A stretch of 64,000 nucleotides of DNA from Cellulomonas composti. GTDB lineage: Bacteria; Actinomycetota; Actinomycetes; Actinomycetales; Cellulomonadaceae. This document shows, one piece after another, positions 18,572 to 27,894 of this stretch (the stretch's first letter is position 1; each line of letters opens with the position of its first letter). The stretch covers positions 62,001 to 126,000 of the forward strand of contig NZ_BJWG01000006.1 in the NCBI RefSeq assembly GCF_007990245.1. Direction: 5' to 3'. Position numbers and translations under genes: made by a program. The notes under the pieces are model-generated. The model searched no databases and was not told the DNA's origin. It saw only the letters and a program-made list of their open reading frames with translations.

Positions 18572-20086
18572 TCAGCCGTGGGCGCCTTCGCTTCCCAGCG
18601 AGGTGCCGGGCGAGCTCGCAGGTGAGCTCGCAGGCGAACCCTCGGTGGGCCGAGGCGCGTGCCGGTCGAGGAACGCGTAGACCTCCGAGCGGTCGACGCC
18701 GGGGAACGCGCCGGTGGGCAGCGCGGAGAACACGTGCTGGTGGATGCGCGCACTCGGCCACGAGCGGTCCGACCAGCGCGCGATCACGTCCGGTGCGGGC
18801 CGTCGGCAGCACGCCTCGTCAGGGCACGTGGACGTGCGACGCACCGCGGTGTCCCGTCCGCGGAACCACTTCGCCGACGAGAACGGCACGCCGAGCGCGA
18901 GCGCGAACTTGCCCGTGGGCGCGGCGCCGGCCTGCGTCGAGCACCAGAAGGTGCCGGCGGGCGTGTCCGTGTACTGGTAGGACTCGGTCGCGTGGTCGCG
19001 GCGGGTCAGCGCGGCGCGCACACCCCACTTGCGGCACACGGGCTGCCCCTCGATCGCCCCGGTGACGTCCACCGGCAGGGGCAGGCCGTCGTTGGCGTAA
19101 CCGCGGTAGATCGCGCCGTCGTCGGACACCCGCAGGAAGTGCACCCGGATGTCGAGGTGGTGCGTCGCGAGGCTGGTGAACCGCTGCGCGGCCGCCTCGT
19201 GCGTGACGCCGAACGCGTCGCGGAAGTCCTCGATCGCGAGCTCCTTGTCCCGCTTGCGTCGCTCCAGGAACTCGACCGCGGCCCCCTGGGGCATGAGGCA
19301 GCACGACGCGAAGTACGTGATCTGCAGGCGCTGGCGCAGGAACTCCTCGTAGGACGTGGGGCGCTGGTGTGCCAGCACGCGGTGCGCGATCGCCTGCAGC
19401 GCGAGCGAGCGCAACCCGTGCCCGCCGGGCGTCGAGGCGGGCGGCAGGTAGATGCGGCCGTGCGCGAGGTCGGTCACCGTCCGCGTCGACTGCGGCAGGT
19501 CGTCGACGTGCCGGATCTCGAGCCCGAGCTGCTCGGCCATGCGCGTGACCGACCGGTGCGTCAGCGGGCCCACGGTGTAGCCCGCGGCGCGGGCCATCCG
19601 CTCGCCGAGCTGTTCGAGCTCGGGCAGGTAGTTGTCGCGCTCCTGGCGTTCGAGCCGGAGCTGGGTGTTGGCGCGGCGCGCCTCCTCGGGCGTCGCGATC
19701 GCCTCGAGCTCGCGTCGCGCCAGCTCGTCGTGCAGCCCGACGAGCTGTTCGAGGACCGGCGTCGGCACACCGCGCGCCGGGCGCACCAACGGCAGGCCGA
19801 GTCGCTGGAACGAGCCTGAGCGCTGCGCGCGTTCGAGCGCGATCTCGAGCGCGGCGCGACGCGACGGCGGCTCGGGGTCGATCAGGTCGTTCACGCTCGC
19901 GCCGAGTGCGTCCGCGAGGTCGCGCAGCAGCGACAGGCGGGGCTCGCGCCGGCCGTTCTCGACGAGCGAGAGCATGCTCGACGAGACGCCGACGCGCTGG
20001 CTGAGCGCGTCGAGCGTGAGTCCCCGCGCCGTGCGCAGATGCCGGATGCGCCGGCCGACCGTCAGGCGTTCGTCGTCGGATGCCAC
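18572..20086 (-). CDS. ramB: RamB-like transcriptional regulator (XRE HTH + IrrE-like + DUF2083), copy 1
   Basis: The 504-residue regulator has an N-terminal XRE helix-turn-helix ([24 protein letters not shown], about residues 12-60). A helical middle part follows, then a degenerate ImmA/IrrE-like part ([12 protein letters not shown] and [23 protein letters not shown], without a full HExxH). The C-terminal DUF2083 part has [27 protein letters not shown] and the cysteine cluster [10 protein letters not shown]. In Corynebacterium and Mycobacterium, RamB controls glyoxylate and acetate genes. Here it diverges from pckG. A low-complexity tail ([13 protein letters not shown]) ends it. It starts GTG at 20086 without a strong Shine-Dalgarno. 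A second copy lies at 22105. Confidence 0.88.
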   Translation of the reverse strand: MASDDERLTVGRRIRHLRTARGLTLDALSQRVGVSSSMLSLVENGRREPRLSLLRDLADALGASVNDLIDPEPPSRRAALEIALERAQRSGSFQRLGLPLVRPARGVPTPVLEQLVGLHDELARRELEAIATPEEARRANTQLRLERQERDNYLPELEQLGERMARAAGYTVGPLTHRSVTRMAEQLGLEIRHVDDLPQSTRTVTDLAHGRIYLPPASTPGGHGLRSLALQAIAHRVLAHQRPTSYEEFLRQRLQITYFASCCLMPQGAAVEFLERRKRDKELAIEDFRDAFGVTHEAAAQRFTSLATHHLDIRVHFLRVSDDGAIYRGYANDGLPLPVDVTGAIEGQPVCRKWGVRAALTRRDHATESYQYTDTPAGTFWCSTQAGAAPTGKFALALGVPFSSAKWFRGRDTAVRRTSTCPDEACCRRPAPDVIARWSDRSWPSARIHQHVFSALPTGAFPGVDRSEVYAFLDRHAPRPTEGSPASSPASSPGTSLGSEGAHG

Positions 20087-20101
20087 GAAACGTCACCCTA
20101 C

Positions 20102-20123
20102 GTCAAGAAGCCCCAAACTTGAC
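20102..20123. promoter_or_regulatory. Inverted repeat between ramB copy 1 and pckG
   Basis: GTCAAG (20102-20107) and CTTGAC (20118-20123) are perfect arms around ten bases. The right arm merges with TTGACA, a good -35 box toward pckG. AAACTT just before it resembles part of the RamB site known from Corynebacterium. Operator function is inferred. Confidence 0.45.
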
Positions 20124-20211
20124 ACCCTTCCCGCCGCTCGATCGCCGCGGAGTTGACGAAGGATCGAACCAGGAGGCCCGACCACCGGGCCACGCAGCCC
20201 GGGAGCACCCG

Positions 20212-22068
20212 ATGACCGCCATGTCCGTCCGCATCCCGCACCTGCCGCAGGTCGCCGCCGACGCACCGCTCGACCTGCACGCGTGGGTCGAGGCCGTCGC
20301 CGAGCTGACCGAGCCCGACGGCGTGGTGTGGTGCGACGGATCGGATCGCGAGCGCCGCTCGCTCGTGAACCAGATGGTCGTCAGCGGCACGCTGCTGCCG
20401 CTCGACCCGCAGCATCGCCCCGGCTCCTACCTCGCCCGGTCCGACCCGGCCGACGTCGCACGCGTCGAGGCGCGGACGTTCATCTGCTCCGCCGACGCGG
20501 CCGACGCGGGCCCGACGAACAACTGGCGCGAGCCGGTCGTGATGCGCACCGAGCTCGCGGAGGTCTTCGCCGGCTCGATGCGCGGGCGCACGATGTACGT
20601 CGTCCCGTTCTCGATGGGGCCGGTCGGCAGTCCGCTGGCACGCCTCGGCGTGCAGCTCACGGACTCGCCGTACGTCGTCGTGAGCATGGGGATCATGACG
20701 CGCATGGGGACCGCGGTCCTCGACCTGATCGACGCGGGTGCTCCGTTCGTCCCCGCGGTGCACTCGGTGGGCGCGCCGCTCGTCGGGCCGGACGGCACCG
20801 TGCACGAGGACGTGCCGTGGCCCTGCAACCCGACCAAGTACATCGTGCAGTTCCCCGAGACGCGCGAGATCTGGTCCTACGGCTCGGGCTACGGCGGCAA
20901 CGCGCTGCTCGGCAAGAAGTGCTTCGCGCTGCGGATCGCCTCGGCGATCGGGCGCGACGAGGGCTGGCTGGCCGAGCACATGCTGCTCGTGCGCGTCACG
21001 TCGCCCGAAGGCCGGCGCTACCACGTGGCCGCGGCGTTCCCCTCGGCGTGCGGCAAGACGAACTTCGCGATGCTGCAGCCCACCCTCCCCGGCTGGACCG
21101 TCGAGACGATCGGCGACGACATCGCGTGGCTGACCCCGGGCGACGACGGCCGCCTGTACGCGATCAACCCCGAGGCCGGCTTCTTCGGCGTGGCCCCCGG
21201 CACGGGCGTCACGACGAACCCCACCGCGATCGCGACCCTCGAGCACGACACGATCTTCACCAACGTGGCGCTGACCGACGACGGCGACGTGTGGTGGGAA
21301 GGCCTGACGCCCGAGGTCCCCGCGCACCTGACCGACTGGACCGGCGCGTCCTGGACGCCCGACACGGGCCGCCCCGCGGCGCACCCGAACTCGCGCTTCA
21401 CGGTCGCGGCCGCGCAGTGCCCGACCATGGCCGACTCGTGGGACTCGCCGCAGGGCGTGCCCGTCGACGCGATCGTGTTCGGCGGTCGACGCGCCTCGAA
21501 CGTCCCGCTGGTCACGCGCGCGCTCGACTGGGAGCACGGCGTGTTCATGGGCGCGACGGTCGCCTCCGAGCAGACCGCCGCGGCCGAGGGCACGGTCGGC
21601 GAGCTGCGCCGCGACCCGTTCGCCATGCTCCCGTTCTGCGGCTACAACATGGCCGACCACTGGGCGCACTGGCTGCGCGTCGGCGCGAGCCTGTCCGACG
21701 CCGGACGCCCGCAGGTGTTCCAGGTCAACTGGTTCCGCAAGGACGCCGCCGGCCGGTTCCTGTGGCCGGGCTTCGGCGAGAACTCGCGCGTCCTCGCGTG
21801 GATCGTCGGCCAGGTCGACGCGGCACGGGCCGGGTCCGACGAGGGTGCGGTGGCCGGCCCCGTCGGCCTGCGACCCGCGACCGGTGCGCTCGACGTCGAC
21901 GGCCTGGACCTGCCCGACGACGACCTCGCCGCCCTGTTCGCCATCGACCCGGCCGCGTGGGCCGCCGAGGCGGACCTGACCGAGGAGTTCTTCGCCCGCT
22001 TCGGCGACCGCCTCCCGCCGGAGCTCGCCGCCCAGCTGGCCTCCCTCCGCGCTCGCCTCCACCCCTGA
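20212..22068 (+). CDS. pckG: Phosphoenolpyruvate carboxykinase, GTP-dependent
   Basis: The 618-residue enzyme converts oxaloacetate and GTP to phosphoenolpyruvate, the entry of gluconeogenesis. The GTP-class features are seen: [13 protein letters not shown] (P-loop, about residue 280), NWREP and [16 protein letters not shown] near residues 105-135, [33 protein letters not shown] near 205-235, and the GTP-binding loop [26 protein letters not shown] near 505-530. The ATG at 20212 has GGGAG seven bases upstream. Divergent from a RamB-like regulator and followed by a second one that diverges from aceA, so growth on acetate or fatty acids is the expected inducing state. Confidence 0.96.
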   Translation: MTAMSVRIPHLPQVAADAPLDLHAWVEAVAELTEPDGVVWCDGSDRERRSLVNQMVVSGTLLPLDPQHRPGSYLARSDPADVARVEARTFICSADAADAGPTNNWREPVVMRTELAEVFAGSMRGRTMYVVPFSMGPVGSPLARLGVQLTDSPYVVVSMGIMTRMGTAVLDLIDAGAPFVPAVHSVGAPLVGPDGTVHEDVPWPCNPTKYIVQFPETREIWSYGSGYGGNALLGKKCFALRIASAIGRDEGWLAEHMLLVRVTSPEGRRYHVAAAFPSACGKTNFAMLQPTLPGWTVETIGDDIAWLTPGDDGRLYAINPEAGFFGVAPGTGVTTNPTAIATLEHDTIFTNVALTDDGDVWWEGLTPEVPAHLTDWTGASWTPDTGRPAAHPNSRFTVAAAQCPTMADSWDSPQGVPVDAIVFGGRRASNVPLVTRALDWEHGVFMGATVASEQTAAAEGTVGELRRDPFAMLPFCGYNMADHWAHWLRVGASLSDAGRPQVFQVNWFRKDAAGRFLWPGFGENSRVLAWIVGQVDAARAGSDEGAVAGPVGLRPATGALDVDGLDLPDDDLAALFAIDPAAWAAEADLTEEFFARFGDRLPPELAAQLASLRARLHP

Positions 22069-22082
22069 CGAGACCCAGCCCC

Positions 22083-22096
22083 ACCCCAGCCGGGGT
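22083..22096. terminator. Weak hairpin between convergent pckG and ramB copy 2
   Basis: ACCCC-AGCC-GGGGT forms a 5-bp stem in the 36-bp gap between the two stops. It may serve both genes; the stem is short. Confidence 0.4.
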
Positions 22097-22104
22097 CCCG
22101 GCCG

Positions 22105-23577
22105 TCAGCTCGGGGCGTGGCGGTCGAGGAACTCGTAGACCTCCGTGGTGTCGACGCCCGGGAAGACGCCGACGGGGAGGGCGGCGAGCAGGCTCGCGTG
22201 CGGACGGGCCGACGGCCACGACGAGCCGGACCACCGCTGCGACAGCTCGGCCGGGGGCTGCCGGCAGCACGACGGGTCGGGGCAGCGGCTCTTGGAGCGC
22301 TCGGTCGTCTCGCGGCCACGGAACCAGCGCACGTGCGCGAACGGCACGCCGACCGACACCGAGAACGCGCCCTGCGAGGACGGCTGCACCCGTGAGGTGC
22401 ACCAGTACGTACCCGACGAGGTGTCGGTGTACTGGTAGTACGGCGAGAACCGGTCCGGCAGCGTGAACACCACGCGCGCGGTCCACTGCCGGCACACGGG
22501 TTGGCCCTCGATCGCGCCGAGCGGGTCGGACGGGAAGGCGACGCCGTCGTTCTCGTACGCCTTGTGCAGCGACCCGCTCTCGTGGACCTTCATGAAGTGC
22601 ACGGGCAGGTCGAGGTGCTTCGTCGCGAGGTTGGTGAACCGGTGCGCGGCGGTCTCGTAGGGCACGGCGAATGCGTCGCGCAGGTCCTCGACCGAGAGGC
22701 GGCGCTCGTCCTTGGCCGCGCGCAGGAAGGCGACCGCGCTGTCGCGCGGCAGCATGAGCGCCGCGGCCAGGTAGTTCGCCTCGACCCGCTGGCGCAGGAA
22801 GTCGCGGTAGTCGCGCGGCTCGGTGTGGCGCAGCACGTGGCTCGCGAGCGCCTGCAGGAGCGGTGAGCGCGAGTCGCTGAGCCCGCGGTCGCCCTGCGGC
22901 AGGTAGATCCGGCCGTGCGCCAGGTCCGTGACCGTGCGCGTGGAGTGCGGCAGGTCCGGCACGTGGTGGAGCGTGAAGCCGAGGTGGCCGGCGATGTCGG
23001 CGGTCGCGCGCTGGGACAGCGGGCCGCCGGTGTGGCCGATCGCCGCGAGCAGCGTCGCGGCGTGCTCCTCGAGCTCGGCGAAGTAGTTGTCCCGCTCGCG
23101 CATCTGCGCCCGCAGCTCGGTGTTGGCGCGCCGGGCCTCCTCGGGCGTCGCCGCGTGCTCGGTGAGCAGCCGCTCGACCTCGTGCTGCAGCGCGACGAGG
23201 GCCTCGAGCGCGTCGGACGGCAGCGACTTGGCGACCTTGACCGTCGGCAGGCCGAGCTGGCCGAACAGCGGGCCGCGCTGCGCGCGCTCGAGCTCGACCT
23301 CGAGGGCCGCCCGGCGGCTCGGGGCCTCCGTGCGCAGCAGCTCAGCGAGCGGCACGTCGAGCGCCTCGGCGATCTGCGCGAGCAGGCTCAGCTTGGGCTC
23401 GCGGTGGCCGTTCTCGAGCATCGAGACCTGCGAGGGGGCACGGCCGATCGCCGTGCCCAGGTCCTCGAGCGTCAGGCCGCGCTGCGTGCGCAGGTGACGG
23501 ATGCGCCGGCCCAGCACGAGCGTGTCCAGCGCGGTGGTGGTCGCAGTCGTCGCCGCAGTCGTCGTCGTCGCCGTCAT
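22105..23577 (-). CDS. ramB: RamB-like transcriptional regulator, copy 2
   Basis: The 490-residue protein has the same architecture as the regulator at 18572. An XRE HTH ([26 protein letters not shown], about 25-65) leads. The IrrE-like part has [17 protein letters not shown] and [32 protein letters not shown]. The DUF2083 part has [28 protein letters not shown] and the cysteine cluster [10 protein letters not shown]. The first 16 residues are a Thr/Ala run (TATTTTAATTATTT) that may be untranslated if a later TTG start is used. It diverges from aceA across 148 bp holding two inverted repeats and probably controls aceA-aceB. Confidence 0.88.
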   Translation of the reverse strand: MTATTTTAATTATTTALDTLVLGRRIRHLRTQRGLTLEDLGTAIGRAPSQVSMLENGHREPKLSLLAQIAEALDVPLAELLRTEAPSRRAALEVELERAQRGPLFGQLGLPTVKVAKSLPSDALEALVALQHEVERLLTEHAATPEEARRANTELRAQMRERDNYFAELEEHAATLLAAIGHTGGPLSQRATADIAGHLGFTLHHVPDLPHSTRTVTDLAHGRIYLPQGDRGLSDSRSPLLQALASHVLRHTEPRDYRDFLRQRVEANYLAAALMLPRDSAVAFLRAAKDERRLSVEDLRDAFAVPYETAAHRFTNLATKHLDLPVHFMKVHESGSLHKAYENDGVAFPSDPLGAIEGQPVCRQWTARVVFTLPDRFSPYYQYTDTSSGTYWCTSRVQPSSQGAFSVSVGVPFAHVRWFRGRETTERSKSRCPDPSCCRQPPAELSQRWSGSSWPSARPHASLLAALPVGVFPGVDTTEVYEFLDRHAPS

Positions 23578-23615
23578 GCGTCCACCGTCACACGGCGCCC
23601 AGGTTTCCGTCCAGC

Positions 23616-23654
23616 AGAAGTATCGCGGATCTTCTCGCAGATTCGTCGGAGAAG
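23616..23654. promoter_or_regulatory. Two inverted repeats between ramB copy 2 and aceA
   Basis: AGAAG (23616-23620) faces CTTCT (23631-23635) across ten bases, and CTTCTC (23631-23636) faces GAGAAG (23649-23654) across twelve. They share the middle arm. The 10-bp spacing equals that in the pckG intergenic repeat, although the arm sequences differ. Probable operator region for the adjacent RamB-like regulator. Confidence 0.45.
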
Positions 23655-23725
23655 AACCGCTCGAGGTGCGCGAACGTGGTGGTCAGGCCGAACGGCCGAG
23701 AAGAAGACTCGAACCGGAGGACACC

Positions 23726-25060
23726 ATGACCACGCAGACCGACCCGACCGCGACGCAGCGGCCGGGTCACCCCCGCACCGGCGACCAGACCACCACGGCG
23801 GCGCAGCTCGCGGCCGAGTGGGAGCTCGACCCGCGATGGGCCGGCCTGCGCCGGACCCACTCCGCGGCCGACGTCGTCGCGCTGCGCGGGTCGGTCCGCG
23901 AGGAGCACACGCTCGCCCGGCGCGGGGCCGAGCGGCTCTGGGAGCTGCTGCACAGCCGCACCCACGTGCCGGCGCTCGGTGCGCTGACGGGCAACCAGGC
24001 GGTGCAGCAGGTCCGGGCGGGCCTGGAGGCGATCTACCTGTCCGGCTGGCAGGTGGCGGCGGACGCGAACCTGTCCGGCCAGACCTACCCGGACCAGTCC
24101 CTGTACCCGGCCAACTCCGTGCCCGCGGTGGTGCGTCGCATCAACAACGCGCTGCTGCGCGCCGACCAGATCGACGTCGCCGAGAACGGCCGCCGCGGCC
24201 ACGAGTGGCTCGCGCCGATCGTCGCGGACGCGGAGGCCGGGTTCGGCGGCCCGCTGAACGCCTACGAGCTCATGCACGCGATGATCGCGGCCGGCGCCGC
24301 CGGGGTGCACTGGGAGGACCAGCTCGCCGCGGAGAAGAAGTGCGGCCACCTGGGCGGCAAGGTCCTGGTCCCGACGAGCCAGCACGTGCGCACCCTGAGC
24401 GCGGCGCGGCTCGCGGCCGACGTCGCGGGCGTGCCGACCGTGATCGTCGCGCGCACCGACGCGCTCGGCGCCGACCTGCTCACGAGCGACGCCGACGAGC
24501 GCGACCACCCGTTCCTCACGGGCGAGCGCACCGCCGAGGGGTACTACAGGGTCACGCCCGGCCTCGACGCGGTCGTCGCGCGGCAGGGCGCCTACGCGCC
24601 GTTCGCGGACCTGCTCTGGGTCGAGACAGCCACGCCGGACGTCGGGCTCGCGATCGAGTTCGCGGAGCGGATCCACGAGCAGTTCCCGGGGAAGCTCCTC
24701 GCGTACAACTGCTCGCCGTCGTTCAACTGGCGCCGGCACCTGTCCGACGAGCAGATCGCCCGCTTCCAGCGCGAGCTCGCCGGTCACGGCTACGCGTTCC
24801 AGTTCATCACGCTGGCCGGCTTCCACGCGCTCAACCACTCGATGTTCGAGCTCGCCCGCGGCTACGCGCAGCGCGGCATGAGCGCGTACGTCGAGCTGCA
24901 GGAGGCCGAGCTCGCCGCCGAGGACGCGGGCTACACCGCGACCCGCCACCAGCGCGAGGTCGGCACCGGCTACTTCGACCGCGTCGCGACCGCGATCTCC
25001 CCCGCGAGCGCCACCCTCGCGCTCGCCGGCTCCACCGAGACGGCCCAGTTCACGCACTGA
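23726..25060 (+). CDS. aceA: Isocitrate lyase
   Basis: The 444-residue protein is the usual length for prokaryotic isocitrate lyase (isocitrate to glyoxylate and succinate). It has the catalytic loop KKCGHLGG (near residue 205), [18 protein letters not shown], the C-terminal NCSPSFNW and [13 protein letters not shown]. The ATG at 23726 follows CGGAGG by five bases. aceB begins 43 bp downstream in the same direction, giving the complete glyoxylate shunt, which allows growth on acetate and fatty acids. Upstream lies a divergent RamB-like regulator. Confidence 0.97.
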   Translation: MTTQTDPTATQRPGHPRTGDQTTTAAQLAAEWELDPRWAGLRRTHSAADVVALRGSVREEHTLARRGAERLWELLHSRTHVPALGALTGNQAVQQVRAGLEAIYLSGWQVAADANLSGQTYPDQSLYPANSVPAVVRRINNALLRADQIDVAENGRRGHEWLAPIVADAEAGFGGPLNAYELMHAMIAAGAAGVHWEDQLAAEKKCGHLGGKVLVPTSQHVRTLSAARLAADVAGVPTVIVARTDALGADLLTSDADERDHPFLTGERTAEGYYRVTPGLDAVVARQGAYAPFADLLWVETATPDVGLAIEFAERIHEQFPGKLLAYNCSPSFNWRRHLSDEQIARFQRELAGHGYAFQFITLAGFHALNHSMFELARGYAQRGMSAYVELQEAELAAEDAGYTATRHQREVGTGYFDRVATAISPASATLALAGSTETAQFTH

Positions 25061-25103
25061 GCCCACCGTCCCCTTCGCCCGCACTCCCTGTCAGGAGCCC
25101 GCC

Positions 25104-26768
25104 ATGACCGTCATCACCGCCCTGCCGAGCAGCACCCTCACCGACCCGTACGCCCGTCCCCGGATCGACATCACCGGCGCCGCCGTCGCCGGGACCGACG
25201 AGATCCTCACGTCCGAGGCGCTCGACTTCGTCACCGACCTGCACGCCCGCTTCGCCGGCCGCCGGCACGACCTGCTGCTCGCGCGGCAGCGTCGTCGCGA
25301 GGCCTGGAGCAACGGCGTCGACCCGCAGTTCCTGCCGATCACGGCGGGCGTGCGCGCCGACCGGACGTGGCGCGTCGCCGGACCCGGCCCGGGCCTGGAG
25401 GACCGTCGCGTGGAGATCACCGGCCCGACCGACCGCAAGATGACCGTCAACGCACTCAACTCCGGCGCCAAGGTGTGGCTCGCGGACCACGAGGACGCGA
25501 TGAGCCCCACCTGGGAGAACGTCGTCGGCGGCCAGCTCAACCTGTTCGACGCGATCCGTGGCCAGATCGACTTCACGTCGCCCGAGGGCAAGGAGTACCG
25601 CGTCGGCGAGCAGACCCCGACGATCGTCTTCCGGCCCCGCGGGTGGCACCTCACCGAGAAGCACCTCGCGTTCGTCGACCGCGCCGGGCAGCGCTCGTCG
25701 TCGTCGGCCTCGCTCGTCGACGCGGGCCTGTACCTGTTCCACAACGCGCACGCGCTGATCGACGCGGGCCGCGGGCCGTACCTCTACCTGCCCAAGCTCG
25801 AGGGGCACCTGGAGGCGCGACTGTGGGACGACGTGTTCCGGTTCACCGAGACGTACCTGGGCCTGCGGCACGGCACGATCCGCGCGACCGTACTGATCGA
25901 GACGATCGGCGCCGCGTTCGAGATGGAGGAGATCCTCTACGAGCTGCGCGAGCACTGCGCGGGCCTCAACGCCGGTCGGTGGGACTACATCTTCAGCGTG
26001 ATCAAGAACTTCCGGGACCGCGGCCCGCGGTTCGTCCTGCCGGACCGTTCACGCGTGACGATGACCGTGCCGTTCATGCATGCCTACACCGAGCTGCTGG
26101 TGGCGACGTGCCACCGGCGCGGCGCGCAGGCCATCGGCGGGATGAGCGCGTTCATCCCCAACCGCCGCTCGCCCGAGGTCACCGCCCGCGCGCTCGAGCA
26201 GGTCCGCGCGGACAAGCAGCGCGAGGCCGGCCAGGGGTTCGACGGGACGTGGGTCGCGCACCCCGACCTCGTGCCCGTCGCACGCGAGGTGTTCGACGAG
26301 GCGCTCGGCGACCGCGTCGACCAGCGCGACCGGCTCCGTGAGGACGTGCGCGTGACCGCGGCGCAGCTCCTCGACATCTCGTCCGCGGGCGGCAGCGAGC
26401 CCGGTGCCGTCACCGACGCCGGCCTGCGCGGCAACGTCTCGGTCGCCGTGCGCTACCTCGAGTCGTGGCTGCGCGGCGTGGGGGCGGCGGCGCTCGACGA
26501 CCTCATGGAGGACGCCGCCACGGCCGAGATCTCCCGGTCCCAGGTGTGGCAGTGGGTGCACCAGCAGGTCGTCACGGACTCGGGCACGACGATCACGCCA
26601 GCCCACGTGCGCGCCGTGCTCGCCGACGTCCTCGCCGATCTGCCGCGCTCGCCGCAGGACCGGTACGACGACGCCGCCGGGCTCTTCGAGCAGGTCGCCC
26701 TGGCCGAGGACTTCCCCACGTTCCTGACCATCCCGGCCTACACCCAGCACCTCGTCCAGCGGCCCTGA
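25104..26768 (+). CDS. aceB: Malate synthase A
   Basis: The 554-residue enzyme condenses glyoxylate and acetyl-CoA to malate. Size and motifs fit malate synthase A, not the longer G form: LADHEDAMSPTWENVVGGQLNL (near residue 125), FRPRGWHLTEKH, YLPKLEGHLEARLWDDVF, VLIETIGAAFEMEEILYEL with the catalytic Glu and Arg region, and GRWDYIFSVIKNFRDRG. AGGAG lies just before the ATG. It follows aceA within 43 bp and is certainly co-transcribed; the next gene converges on it 25 bp away. Confidence 0.96.
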   Translation: MTVITALPSSTLTDPYARPRIDITGAAVAGTDEILTSEALDFVTDLHARFAGRRHDLLLARQRRREAWSNGVDPQFLPITAGVRADRTWRVAGPGPGLEDRRVEITGPTDRKMTVNALNSGAKVWLADHEDAMSPTWENVVGGQLNLFDAIRGQIDFTSPEGKEYRVGEQTPTIVFRPRGWHLTEKHLAFVDRAGQRSSSSASLVDAGLYLFHNAHALIDAGRGPYLYLPKLEGHLEARLWDDVFRFTETYLGLRHGTIRATVLIETIGAAFEMEEILYELREHCAGLNAGRWDYIFSVIKNFRDRGPRFVLPDRSRVTMTVPFMHAYTELLVATCHRRGAQAIGGMSAFIPNRRSPEVTARALEQVRADKQREAGQGFDGTWVAHPDLVPVAREVFDEALGDRVDQRDRLREDVRVTAAQLLDISSAGGSEPGAVTDAGLRGNVSVAVRYLESWLRGVGAAALDDLMEDAATAEISRSQVWQWVHQQVVTDSGTTITPAHVRAVLADVLADLPRSPQDRYDDAAGLFEQVALAEDFPTFLTIPAYTQHLVQRP

Positions 26769-26793
26769 CGCCGCGGGTCCGCTTCGGCGCCGG

Positions 26794-27888
26794 TCAGTTC
26801 GAGTCGTCCTCGTACTCGCCGGCGCCGAAGTCGTCCTCCTTGCCGATCATCGCGCCCTGCGACCGCGCGAACCGACCCAGCTCCGCCATCACCAGGTCCC
26901 ACCGCTCCTGCGTGACACCCACATCCGGCTCGAAGTACAACGCCCGCAGCCGACCACCATGCACCTGCACGAGCACCGACGCCGCCTCGTCACGATGCCC
27001 CAGCTCACGCCCGCCGACCAGCAGGTCCGCCGCCGAGAGCACCGCACCACCCTCACCACAGAACCGCGCCAGGTTCAACGCGCGCGCCGCACCCACCTCG
27101 TCCAACGGCGCCAACAACCACGGCTTGGCGTCCAGCCCCGTCAACGTCCCCGCCGCCAGCACCAGCTCCTGCCCCACCCGCGGACCACGCGGCACGCTCG
27201 GACCCGGCTTCCACCACTCACCCGGCCACGACCACACCGGCGAGACCCGCACCAGCTCCGGCGGCTCACCCAGATCCACCGACAACAACGGCACCAGCAC
27301 CGACTCCCCCCGCGGCCCCGACCGCGGCAACGACGCCACACGCTCCGACCACGACAACAGAGCGTCATCAGCCATCTGGGCCTCGACACCATCGAAGGCC
27401 ATTCGAAGAATCGCATCGAGCCTCATCGGCTCGAACCACCCTCGGCCCCGATCGAGGACGACGCCGATCTCACCATGAGCGAGCATGGAGACCGGGACGA
27501 GCGGCGCCGCCAGAACGGCCCACGCGGCCGACCCGAACGCGCGCTCGCAGACCAAGCGAAGGTAGTGCTGCACGCTCTCGTTCGCGAAGTACCGTCGCCT
27601 GCTCTCAGCGACGCGGCACCGGTTCGCCTCGGTGTCTTCCAAGAAGCCCGATGCGCCAGGCCACGTAGCCGGCACGCTCTCGATCGGCACGCCCGGACAA
27701 CCTGCACGCGCGAACCCAAGGAACCAGGGCCACAGCTCGACCAGCGACTGCGGTGAGGCATCCATCGACCCGACCGGGCCACCCGAGTCGCTCATCAACT
27801 GCGCCAACTCCTGCAACCGGAACGGCTCCCGCGCCCGCACATGCGCCAAGAATTCGTACGCCTGCTCACGCGACGTGTACTGGAACAC
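26794..27888 (-). CDS. Orphan hypothetical protein downstream of mfd
   Basis: I do not recognise the 364-residue product. It is soluble with no signal peptide. The first half is helical (REQAYEFLAHVRAREPFRLQ, then ESVQHYLRLVCERAFGSAAW). The middle has TrpTrp-rich turns (SPVWSWPGEWWKPGPSVPRG) and the end is acidic (KEDDFGAGEYEDDSN). Its DNA looks less G+C-rich and more CAC/ACC-rich than its neighbours, which suggests recent transfer. GTG 27888 lies six bases after the mfd stop with no clear ribosome site, so translation may depend on mfd. Some bacterial immunity proteins have this look, but no motif supports that assignment. Confidence 0.65.
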   Translation of the reverse strand: MFQYTSREQAYEFLAHVRAREPFRLQELAQLMSDSGGPVGSMDASPQSLVELWPWFLGFARAGCPGVPIESVPATWPGASGFLEDTEANRCRVAESRRRYFANESVQHYLRLVCERAFGSAAWAVLAAPLVPVSMLAHGEIGVVLDRGRGWFEPMRLDAILRMAFDGVEAQMADDALLSWSERVASLPRSGPRGESVLVPLLSVDLGEPPELVRVSPVWSWPGEWWKPGPSVPRGPRVGQELVLAAGTLTGLDAKPWLLAPLDEVGAARALNLARFCGEGGAVLSAADLLVGGRELGHRDEAASVLVQVHGGRLRALYFEPDVGVTQERWDLVMAELGRFARSQGAMIGKEDDFGAGEYEDDSN

Positions 27889-27894
27889 CAGGAC

